NCBI GenBank assembly: GCA_027487555.1
Contig: JAIYDI010000015.1
Coordinates: 1-64,000 of the forward strand
DNA from: Hyphomicrobiales bacterium
GTDB lineage: Bacteria; Pseudomonadota; Alphaproteobacteria; Rhizobiales; Devosiaceae
Direction of reading: 5' to 3'
Length of the DNA stretch: 64,000 nucleotides
The translations under genes and the position numbers were made by a program. Each line of letters starts with the position of its first letter. The stretch's first letter is position 1. This document shows positions 33,871 through 43,932 of this stretch, one piece after another. The notes under the pieces were generated by a model, which had not been told where the DNA came from, did no database searches, and worked only from the letters and a program-made list of their open reading frames with translations.

Positions 33871-34925
33871 GCCGCTGCCTTGGGCGGCAAGTGTTGGCCG
33901 GGCGTCGACAGCGAAATCGCCATCTCGTCATCATTCATGTCGGCATTGATATCGGCAAACAGCGGCGTCGAGAGGTAACGCTCGCCGGTATCGGGCAGCA
34001 TGCAGAGGATGTTCGACCCGGCCGGCGCCGTTTCCGCCACCTTCAATGCCGCGGCGAACGTACCACCAGCGGAAATGCCGACGAACACGCCTTCCTTCTG
34101 CGCCAGCGACAGCGATGCCTTCATCCCTTCAGGCCCCGACACGGTTACCACCTCGTCGTACAGCACTTCCGACGACGCCTCACCCGCAACGCGCGGAATG
34201 AAATCCGGGCTCCAACCCTGGTACGGGTGCGGCTTCCAACTCGGGTGGCTGGCCGTAGCGGCCCCATCGGCCCGGCGCTCCTGCGGCAGGCCGCTTGCCA
34301 GCATCGCTGCCGCATCCGGCTCGACCACGATCACCTTGGTCTCGGGCCGTTCTCTGCGCAGCACCCGGGCCACACCAGTCAGGGTCCCGCCGGTACCAAA
34401 TCCGGTGACAAAGTAATCGAGCCGTTCCCCGGCGAAATCAGCAACGATCTCGCGCGCAGTGGTCCGCGAGTGCATCTCGGGGTTTGCCTCATTCTCGAAC
34501 TGCCGCGTCTGGAACCAGCCGTTCTTCAGCGCAAGATCCTCAGCCTTCTTTACCATGCCGTTTGCGCGCTCTGACGCCGGGGTCAACACCACTTTCGCGC
34601 CAAGGAAACGCATCAGCTTGCGGCGTTCTACTGAAAACGCCTCTGACATGGTGATGACCAGGGGGTAGCCCTTCACCGCGCATACCATAGCGAGACCAAT
34701 GCCGGTGTTGCCGCTGGTCGCTTCGACCACAGTCTGACCAACCTTCAGCGCTCCAGACTTTTCCGCAGCTTCTATGACGCCGAGAGCGAGGCGATCCTTC
34801 ACCGAGCCGAGCGGATTGAAGGCTTCGACCTTGACGAAGAGATTTACATGCTGGGGGCCGAGCCGGTTGATCCGGACGATTGGCGTGTTCCCGATTGTCC
34901 CGAGAATGGAGTCGAACTTGGCCAT
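33867..34925 (-). CDS. cysK: Cysteine synthase A (O-acetylserine sulfhydrylase)
   Basis: A 352-residue PLP enzyme making L-cysteine from O-acetylserine and sulfide. It has the start SILGTIGNTPIVRINRL, the PLP-lysine motif NPLGSVKDRLA near residue 36, TSGNTGIGLAMV near 70 and GTGGTLTGVARVL near 178. It is about 30 residues longer than the E. coli enzyme, with extra sequence around EERRADGAATASHPSW. The ATG at 34925 follows GGAG. A long in-frame upstream extension is antisense-like sequence inside the Rsm22 gene and was rejected. Confidence 0.93.
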   Translation of the reverse strand: MAKFDSILGTIGNTPIVRINRLGPQHVNLFVKVEAFNPLGSVKDRLALGVIEAAEKSGALKVGQTVVEATSGNTGIGLAMVCAVKGYPLVITMSEAFSVERRKLMRFLGAKVVLTPASERANGMVKKAEDLALKNGWFQTRQFENEANPEMHSRTTAREIVADFAGERLDYFVTGFGTGGTLTGVARVLRRERPETKVIVVEPDAAAMLASGLPQERRADGAATASHPSWKPHPYQGWSPDFIPRVAGEASSEVLYDEVVTVSGPEGMKASLSLAQKEGVFVGISAGGTFAAALKVAETAPAGSNILCMLPDTGERYLSTPLFADINADMNDDEMAISLSTPGQHLPPKAAA

Positions 34926-34953
34926 GGTGGTGGTCTCCTCGTTTGTCGGCAGC

Positions 34954-35964
34954 CTAGTCCGCGGCCTCGGCAGCTGCAATCGGGCCGGCGCTAGTATCTG
35001 GCAGGAACTCGGTTGCATCACCCCAGTCGAGCCGCTTGGCAATGGAATGGCGCGCTTTGTCACGGCTTGGCACCGACGAGTTGACCAGACCCGCTGCACC
35101 ACAGAGCGCAACTTGGACCCGCACCTTCGACTGCACCGGCCGCCTGAGCACGCGCGCCTTGGCAGGCGCACCTATATCCGGCCGAGCCGCAATGAGGTAG
35201 CTGACCTTCTCATCTTCATAGCCAAGAGCTGCCCCCTTGGCTGCACGATGCGCCTTGCGACGTTCGAGCCGTACCGAAAAATGGCACCAGTCCTCGGCAG
35301 GCAACGGACAGTCGAGAGCGTGCGGGCAAGGCGCAAGGATCGTGGCGCCCTCGGCAACCAGCAAACGCCTCCAGACCAACAGGCGGCGGTAGTCTGCCGG
35401 CCGACCCGGCTCGGCAATCAACAAAGCCCCTCGTGTCCTGCGCCACAATCGCGTCACGAGTTGGGCGGCGGCGGCATCTTCGAGTTCGGTCAGCGAGTAG
35501 CCACAGATTATCAGGTCTGCCGGTTCCACCGGCTCCCAGCCGCGCAACTCGCAGCGTACGTGCTCGACAGCCGTAGATGGTTCTGTAGCCGCCAGTCGCG
35601 ATGAAAGCTCGAGAAAGGCTGAATTGTGGTCGACCAGTCGCGCATGGCCGATTTTGAAGCGCTCTGCGGCTGCAAGAAACGCGGTGCCCGGCCCGCAACC
35701 GACGTCAATCATGTTGCCTGGGGCATAGTCCGGCGCACGCGCCAACAACTCGTCCAGCGCCATCGCGATCGCCGCATAGGTGGCAGGCATGCGGGTAACG
35801 GCATAGGCAAGGGCATCAGCTTCGGTGCGCACGACGCCTTGGGACGTTCCGCGTCGCCGATAGTGGCCGGATATCGTGCCCGCTTTGTCCCGCAGTTCCA
35901 TAGCATCGAGGCCCTGCCCGACGCGTTCCAGCACTGCATGAAGCGCCGCTGGGAGACCACTCAT
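34954..35964 (-). CDS. Rsm22-like small ribosomal subunit methyltransferase family protein
   Basis: A 336-residue class I methyltransferase-fold protein of the Rsm22/METTL17 family, which assists assembly of mitochondrial small ribosomal subunits. It has the SAM motif MIDVGCGPGTAFLAA near residue 86 and ICGYSLTEL near 152. Four conserved cysteines could hold an iron-sulfur cluster: CPHALDCP (two), DWCHF and VALCGAAG. It ends RLDWGD..., as the family does. The ATG at 35964 is preferred; a TTG at 35985 is possible. The gene lies between cysK and clpX. Whether bacterial members methylate RNA is uncertain. Confidence 0.85.
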   Translation of the reverse strand: MSGLPAALHAVLERVGQGLDAMELRDKAGTISGHYRRRGTSQGVVRTEADALAYAVTRMPATYAAIAMALDELLARAPDYAPGNMIDVGCGPGTAFLAAAERFKIGHARLVDHNSAFLELSSRLAATEPSTAVEHVRCELRGWEPVEPADLIICGYSLTELEDAAAAQLVTRLWRRTRGALLIAEPGRPADYRRLLVWRRLLVAEGATILAPCPHALDCPLPAEDWCHFSVRLERRKAHRAAKGAALGYEDEKVSYLIAARPDIGAPAKARVLRRPVQSKVRVQVALCGAAGLVNSSVPSRDKARHSIAKRLDWGDATEFLPDTSAGPIAAAEAAD

Positions 35965-36127
35965 AGCGATAGCCCGCAACAACAAGCCGACGCAGCAAAC
36001 CTTGCTGCGCCGGCCAATTGACTTGGAGCTCTATGGAAAGGTGATGAAACACCACAACAATTGCACATCAGGTCGCAGGGTCCAAATTTGAAATGCACTA
36101 CCAGTAACGATGGCGTAACGCTTACAT

Positions 36128-36158
36128 AACGAAACAGGGAGGACCTTGTCCCCCCTGT
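36128..36158 (-). terminator. Terminator after clpX
   Basis: An 11-bp stem with one mismatch (ACAGGGAGGAC with GTCCCCCCTGT, 3-base loop, 36134-36158), followed on the minus strand by TTTCGTTAT. It lies about 30 bases after the clpX stop. Confidence 0.7.
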
Positions 36159-36186
36159 CAAACCTTTCTGCCGATTTCCGCCCGCG

Positions 36187-37467
36187 TCAGGCGCTCGACG
36201 GCAAGGCTTCTTCCTTCTTGCGATCGGAATAGATGTAAAGCGGCCGGGTATCCTTGCCGTTCACAACCTCGTCGCTGATCACCACCTCTTCGACGCCCTC
36301 GAGCGACGGCAGGTCGTACATCGTGTCGAGCAGGATACCTTCCATGATCGACCGGAGACCACGGGCACCGGTCTTGCGCTCAATGGCGTGCTTGGCGATC
36401 GCTTTCAGTGCATCCTCGTGGAAGGTCAACTCGACCTCTTCCATGTTGAACAGCCGCTGATATTGGCGCACCAGCGCATTCTTGGGTTCTGTCAGGATCT
36501 GGATTAGCGCCGGCTCGTCGAGGTCTTCCAAAGTCGCCAGCACGGGCAGACGGCCGATAAATTCGGGGATGAGCCCGAACTTCACCAAGTCTTCCGGCTG
36601 CACGTCGCGCAGCAGGTCGCCAACGCGGCGGTCGCGCGGATCCTTCACCACGGCCGAGAAGCCGATGCCAGAGCCTTCGCCACGCGCTGCGATGATCTTC
36701 TCGAGGCCCGCAAAAGCGCCACCGCAGATGAACAGGATGTTCGTCGTATCCACCTGCAGGAATTCCTGCTGCGGATGCTTGCGACCACCCTGCGGCGGCA
36801 CCGAAGCAACGGTGCCTTCCATGATCTTCAGAAGCGCCTGCTGCACGCCTTCGCCCGATACGTCGCGGGTGATCGACGGATTGTCGGACTTGCGGCTGAT
36901 CTTGTCGACTTCGTCGATATAGACAATGCCGCGCTGTGCCTTCTCGACATTGTAGTCGGCTGCCTGCAGCAGCTTGAGAATGATGTTCTCTACGTCCTCA
37001 CCGACATAGCCGGCTTCGGTCAGCGTTGTCGCGTCCGCCATGGTGAACGGTACGTCGAGGATACGGGCCAGCGTCTGCGCCAGCAGCGTCTTGCCGGTAC
37101 CCGTCGGGCCGATCAGCAGGATGTTGGACTTGGACAGCTCGATGTCCTGATTCTTGGTCGCATGATGCAGGCGCTTGTAGTGGTTGTGCACCGCAACGCT
37201 CAGCACGCGTTTGGCGCGCTTCTGCCCGATGACATAGTCGTCGAGAACCTTGCAGATCTCGGCTGGCGTCGGCACGCCGTCCGACGACTTCACCATCGAG
37301 GTTTTGTTTTCCTCGCGGATGATGTCCATGCACAGCTCGACGCACTCGTCGCAGATGAACACCGTCGGCCCGGCGATGAGCTTGCGCACCTCGTGCTGCG
37401 ATTTCCCGCAGAACGAGCAGTACAGCGTGTTCTTGGAGGATTCGCCGCTGGTCGTGTCTTTGGACAT
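36187..37467 (-). CDS. clpX: ATP-dependent Clp protease ATPase subunit ClpX
   Basis: A 426-residue AAA+ unfoldase that feeds substrates to ClpP and in this class controls cell-cycle regulators such as CtrA. The N-terminal zinc-binding domain shows CSFCGKSQ and [10 protein letters not shown]. Walker A is GPTGTGKT near residue 120, Walker B is IVYIDEVDK, and the pore and sensor motifs GYVGEDVE and EFIGRLPV are intact. It follows clpP by about 170 bases on the same strand, with an inverted repeat near 37543-37572 between them. Confidence 0.98.
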   Translation of the reverse strand: MSKDTTSGESSKNTLYCSFCGKSQHEVRKLIAGPTVFICDECVELCMDIIREENKTSMVKSSDGVPTPAEICKVLDDYVIGQKRAKRVLSVAVHNHYKRLHHATKNQDIELSKSNILLIGPTGTGKTLLAQTLARILDVPFTMADATTLTEAGYVGEDVENIILKLLQAADYNVEKAQRGIVYIDEVDKISRKSDNPSITRDVSGEGVQQALLKIMEGTVASVPPQGGRKHPQQEFLQVDTTNILFICGGAFAGLEKIIAARGEGSGIGFSAVVKDPRDRRVGDLLRDVQPEDLVKFGLIPEFIGRLPVLATLEDLDEPALIQILTEPKNALVRQYQRLFNMEEVELTFHEDALKAIAKHAIERKTGARGLRSIMEGILLDTMYDLPSLEGVEEVVISDEVVNGKDTRPLYIYSDRKKEEALPSSA

Positions 37468-37637
37468 CTCGTCACTCCCGGGAGAGAGCCTCCCAAACCC
37501 GCGCTATTGGAAGGCTAGCGTAGGGAACCTAAACAAAATGTAAGCCGGGCCAACCTTATCGGCCAGCCCGGACCCACACAATCACACAACTGTCACAAGG
37601 TGGCACGCGTTGCGATTCACCTTAATGGCCGAAAATC

Positions 37638-38264
37638 TCACGCAGACTCCGGCACGGCGCGCTTTTCGAAGATGGAGTCGATGAGGCCGAATTCCTTTGC
37701 CTCCTCGGGGCTGAGGAAACGATCACGCTCCAGGGCATTGTGGATCGAGTCGTAGGTCTGCCCAGTGTGCTTGACGTAGATCTCGTTGAGGCGGCGCTTC
37801 AGCTTCTCGGTAAATTGGGCATGGATCATGATGTCTGTCGCCTGCCCCTGGTAGCCGCCTGAAGGCTGGTGCACCATGATTGAAGAATTGGGCAGAGAAC
37901 CGCGCATGCCCGCCTCACCGGCTGTCAGCAACAGCGAGCCCATCGAGGCTGCCTGCCCAGTCACCAACGTCGCCACCGGCGGACGAATGAACTGCATCGT
38001 ATCATAGATCGACAGCCCTGACGTCACCACCCCACCCGGGGAGTTGATGTACATGCTGATTTCCTTCTTCGGGTTTTCCGATTCAAGGAACAGCAGCTGT
38101 GCGACTATCAGCGAGGCCATACCATCTTCGACCGGACCAGTAACGAAGATGATGCGCTCCTTCAACAGGCGCGAATAGATGTCAAAGGCACGTTCGCCGC
38201 GGTTGGTCTGCTCGACAACCGTGGGAACGAGATAATTGTAGAAGGTATCGACCGGATCTCTCAT
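37638..38264 (-). CDS. clpP: ATP-dependent Clp protease proteolytic subunit
   Basis: A 208-residue serine peptidase that forms the 14-mer proteolytic chamber used with ClpX and ClpA. The catalytic Ser is in [10 protein letters not shown] near residue 105, the His in [10 protein letters not shown] near 130, and the Asp should lie near residue 180 in [11 protein letters not shown]. The N-terminus ([19 protein letters not shown]) contains the usual short propeptide region. clpX lies downstream. The 200 bases upstream hold no gene; trigger factor, often found next, is not present here. Confidence 0.98.
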   Translation of the reverse strand: MRDPVDTFYNYLVPTVVEQTNRGERAFDIYSRLLKERIIFVTGPVEDGMASLIVAQLLFLESENPKKEISMYINSPGGVVTSGLSIYDTMQFIRPPVATLVTGQAASMGSLLLTAGEAGMRGSLPNSSIMVHQPSGGYQGQATDIMIHAQFTEKLKRRLNEIYVKHTGQTYDSIHNALERDRFLSPEEAKEFGLIDSIFEKRAVPESA

Positions 38265-38466
38265 TGGAGATGTGCCCCTTGCGAAGTTATCGAATCAGCC
38301 TCTTGCCAACGGCCGATTTGGCGTGCGCGGCGTTAAAAACGCGGTAAAGCGACACATAGGCGGGACTGTGGCACGCGGCAATACGCTAAGAATGTCGCAA
38401 TCCTAAGCATTGTTTGAAAGCTGACCGGATGGCGAGGCGCGCACCTGCAAAAGGCGACCCGCCCGG

Positions 38467-38700
38467 CTAATCCGCCGCGAACACCACGGTGACGCCCTTC
38501 TTGCGGAAATAGCTCTGCATCAGCTTCCGCCCGGAGCGGTTGTTCTGCGCCAGTTTACCCGGCTCGAATACGGCTTCCTTCAGCCCGTCGCGCTTCAGCG
38601 CATCCTTGAGGGCTGCGATACGCTCGTCGAGGTCCTTGTTGTCAGTCTTGAGCGAGTCGTAGATCGCCTCGATCGCCTCGGCGCTGGTGAGATCGGCCAT
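38467..38700 (-). CDS. Small hypothetical protein
   Basis: A 77-residue charged, soluble protein beginning MADLTSAEAIEAIYDSL and ending with a basic segment (RSGRKLMQSYFRKKGVTVVFAAD). A perfect AGGAGG lies seven bases before the ATG, so translation is likely. The N-terminal helix is amphipathic. No family is recognised. It stands alone between clpP and the divergent P450 gene. Confidence 0.75.
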   Translation of the reverse strand: MADLTSAEAIEAIYDSLKTDNKDLDERIAALKDALKRDGLKEAVFEPGKLAQNNRSGRKLMQSYFRKKGVTVVFAAD

Positions 38701-38854
38701 CTGGGCCTCCTTGCTGTCGAACTGACATCGACCTAGCGATCCGCCACGAAGATGCAAGCGTCTTGCTGCGCTGCACGCTGCTATCCTCCCCGCTGGCCCT
38801 TCCCGTAGCCGCGGCGGAGTGCTTAGTTCGCGTTAGTCATAAGGGTATTCCGAC

Positions 38855-40096
38855 GTGTCCGACGAACTCGCTTTCTCCATTTCCGGCCAGATTGCCACAG
38901 CCCGCCCCCGCAACGAGGCGTTCTTTCGCGATCCCTACGCCTTCTATTCGGCGCTTCACGAAGGCCCACGCGTCTTCCACTGGGAAGACTACGGCCACTG
39001 GTGCTTTTCAGGCTTCGACGACGTGAACGGCCTTTTGCGCGACAAGCGCTTCGGCCGGCAGATCCTCCACATCATGGATCGCGAAAGTCTCGGCCTGCCG
39101 CCACCCAAGGCCCACACCGCTGCATTTGACCGCACCGAGAAATACACCCTCCTCAACCTCGAGCCGCCGGCGCATACGCGGCTGCGCAAGCTGGTCAATC
39201 GTGCCTTTGTGTCGCGCAATGTCGAGCTCTTGCGCCCCCGAATCGAGCAATTCGCCAACGAGCTGATCGACGGGTTTGCCGCTGACGGCGGCACTGAGCT
39301 GCTGCGCAGCTTCGCCGTGCCGATCCCCGCGGTCGTCATTGCCGAAATGCTCGGCATGCCCGCCTCCGATGCCATGCTGCTGGTAGAGTGGTCGAACCGG
39401 ATGGTCGCCATGTACATGCATGGCGTCACGTACGAAACCGAACTCGATGCCAACCGCGCCAGCGAAGAGTTCATCGCCTATGTCGAGGACATGATCGCCG
39501 AACGGCGCCGCGCGCCACGCGAGGACCTTCTCACGCATATGCTGACCTCAGAGGTCGAGGGCGAAAAACTCACCGACGACGAGGTGATCTCGACCACCAT
39601 CCTGCTGCTCAATGCCGGCCACGAGGCAACCGTCCACACCACGGGCAATGGCGTGAAGGCCATACTCGAAAGCGGTCTCGATTACGCGGCGCTATTCGCA
39701 ACCGAGGAGCAGACGGCAGCGACCGTGGAAGAGTGCATGCGCTTCGATGCGCCGCTGCACATGTTCACCCGCTTCGCGCTGCAGGACGTCACCATGCCCG
39801 ATGGCAAATCGTTCAAGCAGGGCGACGTCATTGGCCTGATGCTCGGGGCGGCCAACCGCGATCCTGCCAAGGTCACCAATGCCGGCACATTCGATCCGTA
39901 CCGCACCGACGGCCAGAACGTCAGCTTCGGCGCCGGCATCCATTTCTGCATCGGCGCGCCGCTCGCCCGCCTCGAAATGCAGGTCGCGATGCGCACGCTG
40001 TTCCAGCGCCTGCCCAAGCTGCGTCTGGCCAAAACGCCCGCGTACAAGAACATCTACCACTTCCACGGACTCGAGCGGCTCGCCGTCGAGTGGTGA
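38855..40096 (+). CDS. Cytochrome P450
   Basis: A 413-residue soluble bacterial P450, a heme-thiolate monooxygenase. The I-helix oxygen-binding motif is NAGHEATVHT near residue 254, the K-helix ExxR is ECMR and the heme loop is FGAGIHFCIGAPLARLE, with the proximal cysteine near residue 366. The start is GTG with AAGGG upstream. No ferredoxin or reductase gene adjoins it, so electron partners must be elsewhere. It is convergent with the DadA-like gene. The substrate cannot be inferred. Confidence 0.94.
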   Translation: MSDELAFSISGQIATARPRNEAFFRDPYAFYSALHEGPRVFHWEDYGHWCFSGFDDVNGLLRDKRFGRQILHIMDRESLGLPPPKAHTAAFDRTEKYTLLNLEPPAHTRLRKLVNRAFVSRNVELLRPRIEQFANELIDGFAADGGTELLRSFAVPIPAVVIAEMLGMPASDAMLLVEWSNRMVAMYMHGVTYETELDANRASEEFIAYVEDMIAERRRAPREDLLTHMLTSEVEGEKLTDDEVISTTILLLNAGHEATVHTTGNGVKAILESGLDYAALFATEEQTAATVEECMRFDAPLHMFTRFALQDVTMPDGKSFKQGDVIGLMLGAANRDPAKVTNAGTFDPYRTDGQNVSFGAGIHFCIGAPLARLEMQVAMRTLFQRLPKLRLAKTPAYKNIYHFHGLERLAVEW

Positions 40097-40132
40097 GTCG
40101 TAGAACTGGCCGCCCTCGCTGCAGAGCGGCCG

Positions 40133-41389
40133 CTAAACCGCACCAAACCGCGTCGGCGCAAACGGCTTTGCGTCGACGAAGGTCGGCTCGCCCGTCATCA
40201 TTTCGGCGAGCAACCGCCCCGTGGCCGGCCCGAGCGTCATGCCATGATGCGCATGGCCGAAGGCGAACCACAGCGATTTGTGCCGCGGCGCCTGCCCGAT
40301 GATTGGCTTCATGTCGACGGTGCAGGGCCGCGCGCCACGCCAGGGCTCAGCCTCGACACGCGCCCCGAGGTTCGGGAACATTTCGCGCGCCGACACTTCC
40401 GCGCGCTCCAGTTGGATGGGCGTCGAGTCGGCGTCGCGCGGCGCAAACTCCGCGCCCGTTGTCAGCCGAATGCCCCGATCCATCGGACAGAGCATGTAGC
40501 CGCGGTCCGTGTCATGCACCCATGACGTCAGGGCCTGCGATTGCGGCTGCACGTAGTGCATATGGTAGCCGCGCTTCACGCCCAGCACATATCGGTAACC
40601 GAGACGTGACGTAAGATCACCAGCCCACGGGCCGAGCGCGACAACAACTTCCGCAGCCTCGACCTTGCCCTCGGCCGTGTCGACGACCCAGCCCCGCCCC
40701 TTCTGCTCGAGCGTCTGGGCGTCGCCATGGATGAACTTGCCGCCGAGCCGTTCGAGCAGCGCACTATAGGCCACCACCAGCGCACCTGGGTCCGTGATGC
40801 TCCAGGGCCCGGTCCAATGCAGCACACCCGCAAATTTCTCGCTGAGTCCAGGCTCGCGCCGATGCAATTCGGCGCCTGTCAGTTGCTCATGCGCAACGCC
40901 CCATTCCGCCCGCACCTGCTCGGCTTCGCGGAACGCCTCATCGCGGCTCTGTGCCGTCCTGAACAGGCGATACCAGCCATTCTTGCCGATCAGGCTTTGG
41001 GCCCCTGCGGCTTCAATAAGTTTCGCATGCTCGTCCACCGCATGGAGAATGAAGGGAGCGTAGCCTTCGACAATCGGGCGATACCGCTCCGGCGCCGAAT
41101 TCCACCAGTACCGGTAGAGAAAGCCCGCTATCCCCGGCAGCGCAGTCGGGTGGTAGTGCATGTCCGTGCGGTCGTTGCGCGCATAGCGCAGCAGCTTCCC
41201 GAAATCGCGCGGAAACGTGTAGGGCAGAACGCCCTCGATCTGGATCAGGCCGGCATTACCGTAGCTTGTCTCCTCGCCGGGGCCGCGCCGATCGACCAGC
41301 ACGACAGACTTGCCGCGTTGCGCCAGGTGCACGGCCACGCTTGTGCCGACAATCCCGGCCCCCAGCACAATAACATCCGCCTGCATCAT
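40133..41389 (-). CDS. FAD-dependent amino acid oxidoreductase (DadA-like)
   Basis: A 418-residue DAO-family flavoprotein that probably oxidises a D-amino or secondary amino acid and passes electrons to the respiratory chain. It shows the dinucleotide-binding motif VIVLGAGIVGTSVAVHLAQRG at residues 6-26, TSYGNAGLIQ near 42 and a C-terminal FAFGHAHHGMTLGPATG FAD motif near 382. DadA and related sarcosine oxidase-type enzymes share this layout, so the substrate is open. It stands alone on the minus strand. Confidence 0.88.
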   Translation of the reverse strand: MMQADVIVLGAGIVGTSVAVHLAQRGKSVVLVDRRGPGEETSYGNAGLIQIEGVLPYTFPRDFGKLLRYARNDRTDMHYHPTALPGIAGFLYRYWWNSAPERYRPIVEGYAPFILHAVDEHAKLIEAAGAQSLIGKNGWYRLFRTAQSRDEAFREAEQVRAEWGVAHEQLTGAELHRREPGLSEKFAGVLHWTGPWSITDPGALVVAYSALLERLGGKFIHGDAQTLEQKGRGWVVDTAEGKVEAAEVVVALGPWAGDLTSRLGYRYVLGVKRGYHMHYVQPQSQALTSWVHDTDRGYMLCPMDRGIRLTTGAEFAPRDADSTPIQLERAEVSAREMFPNLGARVEAEPWRGARPCTVDMKPIIGQAPRHKSLWFAFGHAHHGMTLGPATGRLLAEMMTGEPTFVDAKPFAPTRFGAV

Positions 41390-41624
41390 CGATTCCCGTC
41401 GTCACCTGCTGATCTCACCAGCAGGTGACACATTGGCGGCGGCCCTCGCAATCGGCATGAGGACGCATGCAGCCATGCACTTCAGAGCACGCAGACTCGC
41501 GCAAATGCCCGACTTGTCTATAGAAGAGCATGAAGCCAATGCCGCCGCCGGCCGTTTCCGTCCCGTGGCGACTGGACCTTGCTGATGGCCGTCACCACAT
41601 CTGGCCGATAGAATGGGACTGACC

Positions 41625-43931
41625 ATGCCGAAATCGACATCGCCGCGCAAAACGACCAGGGCACCGGCCAAAGCGGCGTTGCCCGATGCAGCGGCCTCCT
41701 ATCGCGCCCTGCCCACAACCGAATCCATCATCGAGGCGATGCGCCTGTTCCCCGATCTCGATGGCAAGCGCGACCTTGCGCGCCACTTCGGCATCAAAGG
41801 CGATCAGCGCGGACCATTCAAGGCGCTGCTGAAGCACATGGAGGGCGAGGGTCACCTCACACGCTCGCGGAAGCACATTCACCGCACGGCCACCCTGCCC
41901 TCGGTCACCGTTCTCGATATCCCAGGCGATGCCGACCCGGACAATCTTCACGCCTACCCGGCGCAATGGCGCGCCGAGGATGGTGAGAAGCCTCGCGTCA
42001 CCGTGTCGGCAGGCGGTCGTGTCGCCCCGGCACCGGGTGACCGGATACTTGCCCGTATCGACGCCGGCGAGAACGAAATCCCGGTCTATTTGGCAAAGCC
42101 CATGAAGATCCTCGACAAGCCGCGTCGCGGCCAGATCGGGATTGTACGTCTCGACGAGGATGGCGCGCGACTGGTGCCTGTCGATCGCAAGGCAAAGGAA
42201 ATGCGCATCGAACGTGGCGATCTGGGCGACGCCAAGGACGGCGATCTGGTCGAAGTCGACGTCAAGATTACCGGGCGCCTGATGATCCCGCGCGCCCGGG
42301 TCATCAACGTCATCGGCAATCCGAAATCCGAGGGGGCAGTCTCGATGATCGCCATCCACAACCTCGATATTCCCTACATCTTCCCGTCCGCCGTCATCGC
42401 AGAGTCGGAACAAGCGGTGGAGGCGAGCCTCAAGGGACGCGAGGACTGGCGGCACATTCCGCTCATCACCATCGATCCGGCGGACGCCAAGGACCACGAC
42501 GACGCGGTCTATGCCGAGCCGGACAGCGACCCGGCAAATCCCGGCGGCCATATCGTCTATGTGGCCATCGCCGATGTCGCGGCCTATGTCCGCCCCGGCA
42601 CCGCGCTCGACCGTGAGGCTTTCGTGCGCGGAAACTCGGTGTATTTTCCTGATCGCGTCGTCCCGATGCTGCCCGAGCGCATCTCGAACGATCTCTGTTC
42701 GCTTCGCGAGGGCGAGATCCGCCCATCGCTCGCTGTGCGGATGCAGTTCGACGCGCAAGGCCGGAAGCTTGCCCACAGCTTCCACCGCGTGCTGTTCCGC
42801 TCCGCTGCAAAGCTCAGCTACCAGCAGGCGCAGGCCGCCATCGACGGCAAGCCCGACGACAAGACCGGCCCGATTCTCGAGACCATTCTCCGGCCCCTCT
42901 GGGCCGCCTATGGCGCAATGAGCAAGGCGCGTGACCACCGCGGCCCGCTCGACCTCGATCTTCCGGAGCGCAAGATCATTCTCGATTCCGAAGGCATGGT
43001 GTCCGATGTCCGCGTTCCGGAACGGCTCGATGCGCATCGCCTTATTGAGGAAATGATGATCGCGGCCAATGTCGCGGCAGCCGAAACGCTCGAAAAGCAT
43101 CGCAGCCCCCTTCTCTATCGCGTGCACGACGCCCCGAGCCAGGAAAAGCTCGTCGCGCTACGCGATTTCCTCGCCTCCCTTTCCCTGCCTGCGCCGAAGC
43201 AGGACGCCGTTCGCCCCGTCGACTTCAACCGCATCCTCGACAAGGCGCGCGCCGACGGCAAGATCCAGCAGGTCTCCGAGATCGTGCTGCGCACCCAGGC
43301 GCAGGCCGAGTACTCGGCCGACAATTATGGGCATTTCGGCCTCAACCTAGACCGATATGCGCACTTCACCTCGCCGATCCGCCGCTATTCCGATCTCATC
43401 GTGCATCGCGCCCTGGTCGGTGCCCTGCGGCTGGGTGACGACGGCCTGACGGATGCCGAGATCGCCCGCCTGCCATCCATCGCGGAGCACATCTCCACCA
43501 CCGAGCGCCGCGCCATGCTGGCCGAGCGCGAAACGGTCGATCGGCTACTTGCCCACTTTCTCGCAGACCGCGTAGGAGCACAATTCGAAGGCCGCGTCGC
43601 GGGCGTCACGCGCTCGGGCCTGTTCATCCGGCTAAGGGACACCGGAGCAGACGGCTTTGTTCCAGCCAGTTCCATCGGTGACGACTATTTCCGTTTCGTT
43701 GAAGAAATGCAGGCCATGGTCGGCGACAGGTCCGGTGAAACATTCCGCATCGGCGACGATGTCCGCGTTCGACTCCTCGAAGCCGCGCCAATTGCAGGCG
43801 CCCTGCGCTTCGAACTTCTGAGCGAAGGCAGCCGCGGCGATCGGTCATCTGGTAAGTTAGGTCAACAAGTCCGACCTAGACAGTGGAATAATCCTGCCGC
43901 CTATCGGAAACTGGCGAGAAAGAAGAAGTGA
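41625..43931 (+). CDS. rnr: Ribonuclease R
   Basis: A 768-residue RNB-family 3'-5' exoribonuclease that degrades structured RNA. After a Lys/Ala-rich N-terminus and a winged-helix region come OB/cold-shock domains. The RNB domain has the metal aspartates in TIDPADAKDHDDAVYAE near residue 285, IADVAAYVRPG and the C-terminal catalytic HFTSPIRRYSDL near 585, followed by an S1 domain. The second ATG is used because GGGA lies upstream. The DUF983 gene begins one base after its stop, so the two are one operon. A long open frame on the opposite strand is a composition artefact. Confidence 0.95.
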   Translation: MPKSTSPRKTTRAPAKAALPDAAASYRALPTTESIIEAMRLFPDLDGKRDLARHFGIKGDQRGPFKALLKHMEGEGHLTRSRKHIHRTATLPSVTVLDIPGDADPDNLHAYPAQWRAEDGEKPRVTVSAGGRVAPAPGDRILARIDAGENEIPVYLAKPMKILDKPRRGQIGIVRLDEDGARLVPVDRKAKEMRIERGDLGDAKDGDLVEVDVKITGRLMIPRARVINVIGNPKSEGAVSMIAIHNLDIPYIFPSAVIAESEQAVEASLKGREDWRHIPLITIDPADAKDHDDAVYAEPDSDPANPGGHIVYVAIADVAAYVRPGTALDREAFVRGNSVYFPDRVVPMLPERISNDLCSLREGEIRPSLAVRMQFDAQGRKLAHSFHRVLFRSAAKLSYQQAQAAIDGKPDDKTGPILETILRPLWAAYGAMSKARDHRGPLDLDLPERKIILDSEGMVSDVRVPERLDAHRLIEEMMIAANVAAAETLEKHRSPLLYRVHDAPSQEKLVALRDFLASLSLPAPKQDAVRPVDFNRILDKARADGKIQQVSEIVLRTQAQAEYSADNYGHFGLNLDRYAHFTSPIRRYSDLIVHRALVGALRLGDDGLTDAEIARLPSIAEHISTTERRAMLAERETVDRLLAHFLADRVGAQFEGRVAGVTRSGLFIRLRDTGADGFVPASSIGDDYFRFVEEMQAMVGDRSGETFRIGDDVRVRLLEAAPIAGALRFELLSEGSRGDRSSGKLGQQVRPRQWNNPAAYRKLARKKK

Positions 43932-43932
43932 T

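Noticed and set aside
41592..43127. Minus-strand frame of about 510 codons opposite rnr
   Set aside because: The RNB-domain motifs of rnr are on the plus strand. The opposite frame is a GC artefact.
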